Shown one piece after another: positions 48,712 through 60,883 of a DNA stretch of 64,000 nucleotides; the stretch's first letter is position 1, and each line of letters opens with the position of its first letter. The notes beneath the pieces were generated by a model. That model saw only the letters and a program-made list of their open reading frames with translations, was not told the origin of the DNA and did not search any database. This stretch comes from Epiperipatus broadwayi (taxonomy: Eukaryota > Onychophora > Udeonychophora > Euonychophora > Peripatidae): the NCBI GenBank assembly GCA_028023455.1, contig JAQFVV010000318.1, positions 968,992-1,032,991 on the forward strand. Reading direction: 5' to 3'. A program made the position numbers and the translations under genes.

Positions 48712-50933
48712 TGTAACGATCCGGAGAAAGGAGACTTCACGTAAACTGCACTACGGGGCGCCATCTAGGCATTTGAACCTAGAAAAAATTATAAAGTAGG
48801 CAGATACGTAAGTAAAAAAAAAAAATATTTTTTTTTTCTTTTCCTTTAAAATTTGCATCCGGTCGTTAGCCCACGTCACTAGCCCAGTGGAACAGCAGAG
48901 ATCAAACAATATAAGATCTTATCTAATTAGATTTCAACATTAAAAAATAAATAAAATAAGCCACTGCCAGTAATTAACATACAAACATTTATTTATGCAC
49001 ATATATATAAGATTTAAAATTATTTTAGTATTAGTTTACATTTTAACATTTAACATTGTTTTTAACTTTGATTTTGATTTTAATTTACCTTTAATTACTA
49101 TTATATTCTAATTTTACATTTTAATTAAGTTCGCACAGATGGGATTATAAAAGCTTGTTATAATAAGTTGCTATAGATCGGTTACATAGATTACACGGTT
49201 AAAAACATTCCAAAGTAAACATAAGCGATCAAAATATAAAATTATTGATTACTGACAATTGCGGAGGGAAATTTATATGTAACCCAATAGTATTCACCAT
49301 AAGATACTTGCATTGTCACCAATAACTTAAAAGACATCCGAATAAATACATTTTAGATACTCACCGTAAGGTATCATTATTTATCGAATGTCTATATATT
49401 TTGATCAAATATGAAAACGCAAAAACATAGTTAACCGATAAACAATCCGTGCAAGCGTCTATAAACAACTTAAATTTAATGCATTTTTATTTAGAATCGA
49501 GTCTGAATACTACATAGATTTGCATTGAAATTAAACATTCTATCCCTATTTAACCTTAGGTTAAAATTCGCAGTCAAACTGGCATCAATCCATCTGATAC
49601 ATCGATGTATTCAATGTAATACGAAATACGGCAGCACCAAAAGAATTAAGAAAAGACATTGACTCTCAATCAGATAGGAATATTACATCTATCTAACGAG
49701 AAGAACAATCAAAAAAAAAAACTCCATAGAAAGGAACTGCATTCTCCCGTCTTATAATTCCTTTCATAGGCAAACGGGTGAGTGCGGCATATATATAAAC
49801 GATTCTGCCCGTAGCGAATCTCTGATTACATCTACTAACTACATCAATATATCCAATCCATTGACCCAATCTAACAACGACATAAATAACCTAAGATTAC
49901 CCTCCCCTAATATAACTTTACGAATCTATACAGCCATTCACGCCCGACTTAAGTTTAACATTTTTATAATTAATTTAACGGAAAACAAAAATCATAATAA
50001 AACTTAAAAGAACAAAAAATAAATAAATGGAAATGATTTTACAAAATAAATACATTAAACAAAATTATAACTAATTAATAAATAATATCGGTCAGATAGA
50101 ATAATATTGCAATTATTTAAATCTGGAAAGTTTTAATTTACTGTTCATAAATTTTAAAGTTCTTACGGTTATTTAAATAGTTCATCTTCATATATTCCTT
50201 GCCGTTTGAACGTGAATTCCCACATCGTCCGAAGATTGGTATCCTGTTGGCCGATTTATTTATCCATCCGGAGATTTTTTTAGTGTAGTTGGTCCTCAAT
50301 ATAGAAACAATGGCTCATTTTTCTTCCTTTCTTAGCAGAACTGAAAGGATTGAAGCTGTGCGTCTTTTTCAATCCCCTCAGCACTAACACCTAGCTGTTA
50401 CATCGTAATAATCATCAATAACTAGTCACTGATTAATAATTTCCAAATTTTCCTTTTATATTAATGTGAAGGACATTACGTCACCGATGCGATGGTCCTT
50501 TCGCTGCGGTCCGATTCCCTAGGGATTTCTTCTTATTTGCTAACAGTTTCTATTGTTTTCTTATCTGACCAGTGTTTTTACATTTAAATGCCGAAGGCTG
50601 GTTTACATTTAACTAATTAACAATCATTTCCATTTCTGATTAATTAACCTGTTTTCCAAATCAAAAATATATTTAAAGATAAATTTAAAGATATAATTTC
50701 ATCTCCAAATCTTTTTAAAATTTAGTTTTAAAATACTTTTTCTTTAATAAAGTTTTATTTTAATAATTTTTCATTATCTGTGCGATTTAATTAATATATA
50801 AGAGTTTAAGATGATATTTGATTTCAATTTTTAATTCTTAAAGAAAATTTTTAAATGCGAACTTTTTAATTTACTTTCATGTTTAATAAATTTTAAAAAA
50901 AAAACAATGTAACGAACGTCTGTGCTCGTTACA
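48712..50933 (-). repeat. LTR of element C (5' LTR in element orientation)
   Basis: 2222 bp, collinear with 45744-47966, a few percent at most different by eye. Ends with the same terminal hairpin (50908-50933), followed immediately by ATATATATATAT. Confidence 0.9.
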
Positions 50934-51143
50934 ATATATATATATATGATTTTGTTTTTGTATTATCAATTGGGTAGTGAATCATTCCTGTCTGTTGGCG
51001 AAATTCATTAATGATTATGGGGTAGATGCTCATTTCTTTCCACAATAATTTGTTATTTCTTTAATAATATAATGCTACAGATATAAATTCCTGTCAGCAT
51101 GATTGTGTTATGCTAACAATCTCATTTTGCATTGGTCGCATTG

Positions 51144-51634
51144 GTATATCCGTAAACTAGCATTGGTTTAAGTGTGAAATTTTAGCCTAAGGTTAAAAAG
51201 GATTGGATTAGTTATATGCATATTCTATGTAGCATATTTACGCTTAGCAAAATATTAAAATTGTATTAAATCTCTTAAAGGGTATCCATATGTGCATATA
51301 ATTTAAATCAAATATATTTAATAAATTTAATCCTCTGATGTTTGTATTAATGTGCATAATAATAAAATGTTTTGTTTAATTAAATTTTGGCAGCAACTTA
51401 ATTTTATATATTTTTTATTAATAATATTTTAAAATTGAGAATTAAAAATTTTAAATATACAGTTATAATTTTAAGCTCAGCTTCTCCCTGAGCAAGTGAC
51501 TGTGGCTTTTGGTTAAATAAAAATTGAACCCCACCTGTATGTATCTGCCACCTTTATAAATTTTTTAGGATCAAATAGCCTAGTGGCACCCTCACATGGC
51601 AGATAGATCTGAGAATTCCATTGACCATTATAAT
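51144..51634. repeat. Dispersed repeat R, copy 2
   Basis: Counterpart of 43594-44054, starting GTATATCCGTAAACTAGC and ending GACCATTATAAT, with about 30 bp of extra sequence from small insertions such as TGTTTTGTTTAATTAAA near 51370. Different flanks from copy 1 define the repeat's edges. Confidence 0.7.
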
Positions 51635-54600
51635 ATGGAGGAAAAGATCATCTGCTTTATGGATAAACACATAAATTCAGTCAAACATAAGACAGAACAT
51701 ATTCAACTATGTTGACATTTACTATAAGAAAATAAAGGACCTAGCAGTGAAAACTTAAACAAGAAACATAAAACTAATTATAAAAAGAAATAAAGGTCTA
51801 AACATTAAAGTTATTCCTGTTTTAGACATTTTCCAATGTCCCATAAGTGACTGTACATTATAGTATTATGTGAGTTTGATACCCCCTTTTTGCATAATTA
51901 TTCCCATACCTAAATGACAACTTTGATAACAGAATGTTTAGTTCCAATCCACCCCAAAGATTATATTTACACTCATAAGCATTCATTCTAGTTTTGCACA
52001 GATATAACTTTGTAATATGTGGCTCAAGATGATAATAATAACTTACATATAAATGAATTAGTGATATTAATACTAAAATTTATCTACAAAGTCAGCTCAG
52101 ATAGCATGTACTTTTGATTAAATGTAATAATTCCCTTAACAATTATGTGAAATGGGTTTAAGTTGCTAATTTTGATGTGTTTTTTAGTTAAATCAACTTG
52201 ATCTTTTTGACTATTTTATTAAGAAATTAAACTGACTTTTTAAAAGAAAATAAGTTATTCTCTAACAATAAATAATATAAAAGTAAAATACTTGAGCAGG
52301 ATGAAAAATAACGATTATCTACCAGTCCATGTTAAATGAGTTTTATATGTTAAAAAGAAAAGTTTGGTATATAGCTCTGCTCATCCATATGTTAACTGAT
52401 TGCTTATTAATCACAGATACATATTTTTTATATATTGACCAAAATTACAAAATACATACCTGGTTGAGAAAATTAAAATAAATATGTTAAACAGAAATAT
52501 GCATAATCATAATAGAGCTACATTAATAATGGCACAAAATATATAAAGAATATTAAATTTATTATGTTACTGATATCTCTCAATTTCAGAATATTCATGA
52601 TCAGCATTTGTAGGTTGATTTTTGCCTTCACAAATGGTTTGAACATAGTTATGCCTATGAAATAGTGTATAGATTTAATGACATGAAGCATTCCACATTT
52701 GGCAATTCATATAGATCACCCTTTCTCATTTCTTATTAGATAGTTATTATTTTGGAGACAGGATGGTTGTTCAGATTTATTCAATACAGAAGAAGGGATG
52801 TATTAGCATAATTTAAATAATTGATCTTTTATTCTCTCAAAGTGATTAATAGACTTGGTGCAGCAAGTTCACTATCTGGATTTTTCTCATAATATTACAC
52901 GAGCATCATCAGCAATGAATTTCAGTTGTATAAAATCGATTCAGTGAAGGAAAGTAAATGCTAACTTTTCTATTCACTAGTTTCCATTTTCTTGGACATA
53001 CTATTCTGCTGCAGGATAATTGAAATGCTTGACTATATTTTTTTTTTCTGGATTTTTATGTAATTTGTAAACATAATGTATCCAGATTTAGCTTTTTAAT
53101 TTTGCTTTTTCTTTATAACTCATTTAATCAGCCCATCTCAAATTTAATGGAATTTCCTTTTTATCATTGACAGATTTTTTTTAAAAAAAAACTAAACACT
53201 TCTAGTTTTCTTCTCATTTTTCAAGGTAATTGAGTAGTATTACTTAATCCGTTTTTTTTTACTTTATGACCAAACATGGCCAAATACATTAACACTTTTA
53301 ATGAAATAATGCAAAAAAAATAGTTTATTTTTAGTAAAGAAAATAGATTTTGAAATAATTAAATGTAAATGTGTGCTCCAGTCTCTAAAACACTTATATG
53401 AATACCTAACTGTTTTACCTGCACCTACAATCCATTAAGTCTTTATACAATGTTAAACAATGTTAATAGATATAAATTAACTTATTTTTTTCATACCCTG
53501 GTGTTCTGTGATCATTTACACATATAAGTGCTTGTGCTACATTCAATCCCATTGAAATTGTTTTTTAATATAAAAAGAGATTTTGACTCCTCTATAATAA
53601 AACTCTAGGATAATGGAGGAAAACTGGCTCCATCTTTCAGTAAATACAATCACACACATAAATAATATAAAGCATATATATGTAAGCACATATATACAGC
53701 TTTAATACATATTAAATCGATTCTTATATAATGTTGATGTTACATGATGTTTGTGAAGATTAATAAATTTTGTGGATGTTATTATTTATTTTGTAAGTAT
53801 AAAATTTATGGTAAAGATGCATAAATGTAATGTAAGAAAAATTAATACAGGGAATAGAAGAGAGCAGAATAAATAATTGAGCATTAATATAAAGAAAATA
53901 ATTTTAATGGACAAGTGTTTTTTTTTCCTCAAAGAAAGGGGAATTACAGCAGTTAGTTTCAAACGACAGTTTATAAAAATGGAAATTAATAGTATAATTA
54001 AAAAAATGAAAGAAAACAAAATATGTGTCATTTAGTTAGGTTTCCTATAGATTGTTAATTTATATAATTTTGTTGTGATAAGCATATTAATGGTTATTAA
54101 AATATTAATAATAATTTTTATTTTAGTCATGGATATGGAGCATTGTTATAAGAAAATGGATTATATGCATACATATGAAATACATGTGATTCACCACACA
54201 TGCAATTTATTATATTTGTTTTTTATTTTACTATAAAAAAATAATATGGAAATATATTTAATAGTCTGATAAGTAAAAAGGCAGGTAAGAAAAATCAAAA
54301 GAACTATCTAAAATTGTGAACTGGTCAGTAAGACAAACATAGAATTCAAAAATTTATGATAAAATAAGCATTTATTTATTTATTGTTTTAAAACATGTGA
54401 ACATATTGGAACGTTAAACAAAAGGAAAGGATGGGATTTATTTCTCTCTTTGATTGTATAATATCATTCAAAGCTTCATTATTGAATCAGAAATTGGGTC
54501 CCAAAAAAAACATCATACCTGGTAAAAAAGACTAAACAATTTATTGGTACACTTTGTAAAGGAATAGTATAACCCAGATGATGATATTATTTTATTATTG

Positions 54601-55900
54601 TTTTATTTCAAAGTACTTTCTAGAAATAATGGTTCACATGTTTGGTTTAATAATGAATCTAAAATAATATTCACTTTAAAGAACTACATTAAAAAATATA
54701 ATTACAAAAAAAAAAAATAAGTATATCATTCATAATTTTATAATTGAATGTTGTTTATAGTTTTTTTTAAATAAGTGTAGATAAATGTAGAATAAAATAT
54801 ATATTTATAAATATCAACTTTGAACTATATTAAAATAGATGATTTTATAAATCTGAGAAAGTATTTTTACTTCATTTAGTATACATTTATGAAGACACTT
54901 TGTTTGTCATGGCCTCACTATTCGATTATAAATTTACATCAAAGGGATGGAGACTTAGATTTTGTATGTACATTAAGAAAATGTATTATTGCATAACACG
55001 AATTAAAATATTTAGATGATAATTAATAAAAATAGAAGGAACATATACACACTCATCCAGATAGTAACACTAATCAAACAATTCAGCAGTTAGTGTTTCA
55101 ATTCTTTTAAGTTATTTTTAGAAAGCAATCTATGTCATAAAATGTCTCTTTATGGGTATTTGTAATTCACAGTTAAAGGTTATAGTTAAATTTAGTTTGC
55201 AAACATATTGAATTAGGCACAAGTTAGGGTATGAATAATGATATACCAGTAAGTTCTATTGATTATACCATGCATGGTTTTTGTGTTGAAGAGCTTGTGT
55301 ACTTTAGTTTCTTCTGCCAACAGTTTCACATTTCTTGTCCATTTTAAGGCTAGACTTGAAAGCTTTTTGGAGTGACCTTTATGGCAAAAGATGATGTCTG
55401 CAAATGCTCCAGTTGATTTGGTTCAGCAAGTGAATAGTCCTGGATAGAGGCATTTTCTCTATCCAGAACCCATGGAAAATGTAAACCAAAAGAAAACATG
55501 ATAAGACCCTGCTCAAACTTATTTGCTTCTCTTTATACTCTTGACCAGTTTTGAGATTGCTCTGCACATCTATTTTTTTTATCTTTCATTTTTTTATCAG
55601 AAAGCGAGTTTTGTACATTTTTTTTTCATTTTAGCCATCTTTAACTAGCATTGGAACTCTGATCATAATCATTTACATTTGGAATGTCTTTCTTTTATTT
55701 ATCTGGATAATCAATGTATATTCACTTCTATTTCCCTTCACTTTTAATTTTAATTAAATAAATAATGTCAAACATAAATAATTTTATTTTACGTATCCAA
55801 AAAAAATAAATTACATAAAACAATCTAAATAGTATTTATTGACTATTTTTAATGCTTTTAAATATTCTCATATGCCAACACACTTGAACCATATATATAT
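51635..55900. other. Non-coding DNA, 4.3 kb, no gene recognised
   Basis: AT-rich with short open frames only; none has a recognisable motif. Ends in the (AT)n run that received element D. Confidence 0.4.
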
Positions 55901-57868
55901 TGTAACAGTAGCTGGGTTCAAACCCTGTTACAAGAAAGGGAAAAGTGCGTACGCATTACCCTCAAATACCAGCATATATTCAAGCGGGTGATAAAGGGTT
56001 AAAATATATATAGTTATTCATATATATATATGTGCGTGAAATAAATTTTAAACTCTTTTTCGTTAGTATTTTTTTGTTTAAAAAATAAATGGGGGAGGGA
56101 TTAATTAGTAAACATTATTTATTTAGAATGTTTTACTTTTAAAATAGTACAAATTAACAAAATTACAGTTGTGTGCAAATATGTTATATATTGTTTATTG
56201 ATTTAAGTTTAATTATATTTAAAATTAACGAGGGTAGTGAAGAAGGAATGTTGTTTGTGCCTTCAAGTAGTTTTATGTTGAAATCACAATCGCTAATTAC
56301 TACGAAAATAAAATTCCAAGAAAAAGCCAGAGAATGTTTGACCAAAATAATGGAAATGAAAATTTAAAGAAAGAAAAGTAATTTGGAAAGGCAAAACTAT
56401 TCAAAGAAAAAGACTTAGATTGAAGATCCGATAAGAAAAAGAAAATTTCTTTTGTATGAGAAATGAAAATTAATTAGAAAAAAAAATTAATTATTGAGGG
56501 GAATTTGGGAAATAAAAAAGAGAGTGATTTCAGTTAGATCTTGACTGTTGAGAGAGATAGACTTAAAAAGCTATAGAAGATATATCTAACATGATGGGGT
56601 AAAAACCTTACATAAAGGGTTTACTCACCCATAGCCAATGTGAACTGACCAGAAGCCGCCTGCCGCCAAAGAACCTTGGAACCTAGTGAATATTCCAGAT
56701 AGTGGAACAGAAAAGAAATAGAAATGAATCGTACATATAAAAAAATAAATTCAGTTAATTTGAAAGTTACATTAAACAAGACTTCAACTACGACTCCAAC
56801 ATTACTCATGGCAATTTAAACATCGAACTCGTCAGGAAAAAATTATACCTTCGTGCTTTCATAAAACTACTCCAAATACTACCGGATAGCAGAAGTCCAT
56901 TTGATATGCCTCATTACATTTGGATCCCAGACCCTGGGGTTTTCATCAGGTAAAGTGAACTCTGTTTTTATATCTCTGAAAATTGTTTATGGTTACCCTC
57001 GAAAATAATAACTTTCTTAAATCATTTTATAATATAATATTATTGCAACAATTGTATAGTAGACATTTTTTTCTTATATATAAAAACTAATATGTGTTTA
57101 TTTTAAATTTACTGTTATATCGTTTCATTCATAATTTGGGGGAACTGACTATATGTTTTAGAGGGGAGGGATAAAATAAGAGTTTATTTCCATAGATGGC
57201 AATGAGAAAGTAATAATAAAGTTTAATACAAAGTTATCTTTGCGTGAGAATTATTTAATAATTATGGTTTACATATTTTTTTTATCACTTCATTCGCTAA
57301 ATAAATTTCAATAATTCAAATATGTCCGAGGTAAGCAGAGATATAATAGTAGATTTTCAGTTAAGTACAAACCTATATATATATATATTTTATTGTTAAC
57401 TCCGTTCATCCGATAGGTTTTCCTCCTCACCCTGAGAGTGCGTTAGCTTGGGTCAGGTACTTCATTAATTGGGAAATATAATTCTCATTGTAATAGTGGG
57501 TTTGGCACTTGAGATCATTGATAAAGTGACACTCATAAATATATTCTCCCGTAGACATTTTTTTTTGGTATTTAGATTTTATTCAAGGCACCAGGGCTAC
57601 CGTAAATTTTATTCATTAGTCTTAAATTCTAATTGCGCAATATTTAAAATTTGCGTCAAGTAAACAATACTTGCCTCAGAATTCACATCAGAATTCGCAT
57701 TGGTGGGTAATATTTAACTATTACCTGCAGGTGTTATTGCGACTAAACAACCATAGAAATTCCATCCAGTCATCGGTTAGGCTCTTTGGTCCACTTCTTG
57801 AAATCTATATCATTTAGTTAAGTTCACCAATGTCGAATAAGACGTGGTAAAAGTTAAAGCCCATTAAA
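55901..57868 (+). repeat. 5' LTR of element D
   Basis: 1968 bp, TGTAACAGTAGC to CCCATTAAA. The terminal bases are TTAAA rather than the TTACA seen in elements B and C, in both LTRs. A 64-codon frame (56173-56367) recurs in the 3' LTR with a few amino acid changes and is probably incidental. Confidence 0.9.
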
Positions 57869-57869
57869 A

Positions 57870-57890
57870 TGGCTTTCCAAGGTTTGGGGC
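57870..57890 (+). promoter_or_regulatory. Primer-binding-site-like motif, element D
   Basis: TGGCTTTCCAAGG followed by TTTGGGGC starts 1 bp after the 5' LTR. It departs from the other elements at TTT in place of G-rich bases after TGGC but keeps CCAA and GGGGC. Confidence 0.6.
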
Positions 57891-58179
57891 TATGAAAGTA
57901 GGAGAATGGCAGGTTAATAAAGATAAATTAATTGATTATTTGTTCCATTTTTTGCGTGAGTTTAATTATATTGCCTCGCAAATATTGCTTTAAAATAAAA
58001 ATTAAGCACTAGACAGGGGAGAAAATAGGAGTGAGAGGTAGAGGTTCAACAGTAAGCCAGGTAACAGTCAGCATAGTATTTTGTGAGCTGGGGTGAGGAG
58101 CCCGGCACGTTATATATATAGAGAAAAAAAAATTTTTTTGTATCTCAAAGATAAAGTAGGAGAGAGAATCAGTATAGAT

Positions 58180-58623
58180 ATGGCAATAACAAGATTACAG
58201 GAGATAGAGGGGATGGAAATGAAAGTATTTAGAGGACAGAAGGAAGAAAGCCCAAAGGAGCATACAAATAGCTTACAAAAATATTTTAGGAGATATGGGA
58301 TACTGGAGGAATTCAAAATAATCTTAGCACAGATCCACCTTCAAGGATATGCAAAAACCTGGTGGGATTCTATGTTACACCAACCCCAAACATACCAAGA
58401 GTATGAAAAGGCCCTGAAGAAGATGTTTTGGAGTGAGGAACAGCAGGAAAATATTAAAATGCGAATCATTAATGAGAAGTTTTCGGAAAAAGGGAAGGAA
58501 AATCACATACGATTCTTTAGACAACAAGTGGCCACACTGAAGACATTAGAGAGTGAGAAGCTATCGGAGAATCAGATAGTAAAAATGGTATGTCGAAATT
58601 TGCCATTAGAAATAAGATACTGA
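58180..58623 (+). pseudogene. Gag of element D
   Basis: Reading from the first ATG (58180), the frame encodes a retrotransposon Gag domain: VFRGQKEESPKEHTNSLQKY then LEEFKIILAQIHLQGYAKTWW, the typical block ending in a WW-type motif. The frame is open upstream from about 58093 without an ATG. It ends at a TGA (58621-58623), after which the same frame continues directly into the protease region, so the TGA is probably a mutated sense codon or a readthrough site. No CCHC zinc knuckle is found before the protease. Confidence 0.85.
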
Positions 58624-59700
58624 ATAGGGATTAAAAGTAGTAGATCAGCCAAAGAAGTTGACAAAATGTTAAATCAAATTGAGGTAGATGAGCAAATGAG
58701 TGTGATTGAAGATAAAAGATTCAGGGATCAACATCCAACATATATGGCAGAGGAAGAAGAAATGACACACATGGGAGAAAGGAAACATATTGGAAATTTG
58801 GTGTGCTCATGGGATGATAGGGTTCCTCAATATGCCAAACAGGAATGCCCAAAGATTCATATGGAAATTAATCAAATAGAAATAGAAACTCTCATAGATT
58901 CGGGGAGTCAAATCTCTGTGATGTCAGAAACACTATATCATAAACTGATTAGGAAACAACCTGGCATACGGACCCTTCCACTGAAGGCTACACAAGTGCC
59001 AATGGCAAATAATAAGAGGGCCAAAGTAGAACCTAAGCAGATATGGGTAGACCTATGGATAAATGGGAAAACTTTTGCTCATGTGTTCCTTATTATGAAG
59101 GATCTGATTCATGAGGCCATATTGGGATCAGACTTCCTTCACAAATGCAAATGTGTCTTAGACTATGAAATGGAAACAGTTGCCTGTGAAGGAGAAGTAG
59201 TTAAATTTCTGATGCCAGACCTATACCATTCAATTGGGGTTATGAAAGTAGAGAAAGATCCAATGGATAGAATAATAGAGGATAAAGTTAAGCAGGCGGG
59301 TGTGGCCAGTCGACAAGAAGAGCAGGCACTGCAGAGACTATTGGAAAGGTATGGCCACATTTTTTCAGATATACTGGGTGTAATCCAAGGATTTGAACAA
59401 AGAATTAAAATAAATCAGGGTCAACCGTTTCAGTCTAGGTCATACCCTGTTCCGCATCAATACTGGGAGGATGTGAAGGAACAAATCAACCAAATGATGG
59501 AATGGGGAATTATTTCAAAATGTTCCTCTCCATATTGTAATCCACTAGTGATTGTCAAAAAGAAAGATGGGCCAGTCAGACTGTGTTTGGATGCAAGACA
59601 ACTTAACCAAATAACTATCCCAGATTGTACTATTCCCCCTCCTATGCAAGAACTGTTAGGAAGATTTAAGGGCAAAAAATATTTTCTACCTTTGATTTGA
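58624..59700 (+). pseudogene. Protease and N-terminal reverse transcriptase of element D
   Basis: In frame with gag after the TGA at 58621. The aspartic protease has LIDSGSQISVMSE (active DSG at about 58897-58905) and the downstream ILGSDFL flap-end motif (about 59119-59139). Reverse transcriptase begins near 59400 with VKEQINQMMEWGIISKCSSP and LVIVKKKDGPVRLCLDARQL. The frame is lost at about 59685: the conserved FDLM catalytic segment continues in another frame from 59688, so this copy's RT is split there. Confidence 0.9.
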
Positions 59701-60278
59701 TGGCCAGTTACGGGCAGATCCAATTCCATCCTGAAAACCGCAAATATACCGCCTTTAGATACTATGGGTATTCATATCAATTTAACCGTATGCCATTTGG
59801 CCTAATAAACAGCGCTGCAGGGCTACTCAGATGTTTGGACTAAGTGCTGTCCAAGGAAGTGAAAAAATTGATCACTATGTATGTAGATGATGTATTAGTG
59901 GCATCGGCAACCATTGAAGAACATTTTAAGGATGTAGAGATATTTTTTAAAGAATGCCAAGAGAAAGGAATCAATATTAATTTTAAAAAAAACATGATAT
60001 GTCAGGATGAAGCTACATTTTTGGGCCATGTGGTGAGTTCCCAGGGGATGAAACCCCATCCAGACAAAATCTTGGCTATTAGAGAATTTCCTCAACCTAC
60101 ATCACAGAAACAAATTCGATCATTCCTGAGCCTCTATAATTTCTATAACAGATTTTATGAGAGATTTTCAGGACAAATGGAGCCTTTGGTCAAGCTGACA
60201 AGAAAGAATGTCCCATGGAAATGGGCTCAGGAACAAGAAGAAGCCTTCGAGAATATAAAAAGAGGTTTCGAAAAATGA
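59688..60278 (+). pseudogene. C-terminal reverse transcriptase of element D
   Basis: The new frame runs TFDLMASYGQIQFHPE (first catalytic Asp) and FNRMPFGLINSAA, hits a TAA at 59841-59843, and continues to the catalytic YVDDVLVAS (59880-59906). It then has the thumb and connection motifs (FLGHVVSSQGMKPHPDK, IRSFLSLYNFYNRF). It ends at TGA 60276-60278 and resumes in the same frame as RNase H. Confidence 0.9.
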
Positions 60279-60815
60279 GTCATGTTGGCATTTCCAGATT
60301 TTGAGAAACCTTTCATTGTACAAACAGTCAGTAGTGGGTATGGTCTGGAAGTCACATTATCTCAGGTACAAGATGATGATCAGACAAAAGTACTGTACTT
60401 TATAAGCAGATTGCTTAAAGGACCAGAGTGTCACTACACTACTACTGAAAAGAAAGCCCTTGCGATTGTCTGGGCCTACCAGAAGTTCTGGACACTATTG
60501 TTGGGATCAAAAGTGGTTATCATTACTGACCATCAAAGCTTGGAGTTTTTGAACCACAGCTACCTCACCAATAGCCGGCTGATTCGATGGAGTCTATACC
60601 TCCAGAAATATGATTACACTGTAAAATATTGCAAAGGGTCAGAGAACATCATACCAGACATATTGAGTTGGAACCCCACTCAATCCCAGCCATGCCATTT
60701 AAGTGGAGAGAACTTGTATATCGCCAGTGTAAACTTGAAAGTGAATGAAGCAGTGGAACGGGACCTGGCCCAACTATTCTACCACCAGCGGGAAGATGGA
60801 CAACTGAAACATTGA
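60279..60815 (+). pseudogene. RNase H of element D
   Basis: In frame with the preceding RT. Recognisable by KKALAIVWAYQKF, ITDHQSLEFL and the RLIRWSLYLQKYDYTVKYCKGSENIIPD block. At the first catalytic position the sequence reads FIVQTVSSGYG, where the family normally has a TDAS-like Asp; Val is there instead (about 60327), so RNase H would be inactive even without stops. Ends at TGA 60813; several stops and a frame change follow before integrase. Confidence 0.88.
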
Positions 60816-60883
60816 TTGAACAGTTAGAATAAAAGGGTACAACAGACTTAGGTTGGGTGGGAAGCAAGGCAGGATGCTATTGA

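Larger units (their letters stand above)
45744..50933 (-). mobile_element. LTR element C (minus strand), LTR-dominated, non-coding
   Basis: LTRs at 45744-47966 and 48712-50933 surround just 745 bp with no coding capacity. A primer-binding-like motif touches the right-hand LTR on the minus strand, so that LTR is 5'. ATATAT lies at both outer edges. With each LTR three times the interior, it resembles a TRIM or LARD in lacking genes but fits neither in size proportions. It must be moved by another element's enzymes. Confidence 0.85.

Noticed and set aside
48550-48744. 64-codon plus-strand frame in element C interior
   Set aside because: Antisense to the element, spans the primer-binding motif and runs into the LTR.
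56173-56367. 64-codon frame in LTR D, repeated at 62303-62497
   Set aside because: Present twice only because LTRs are duplicates; the copies differ by amino acid changes and show no sign of selection.
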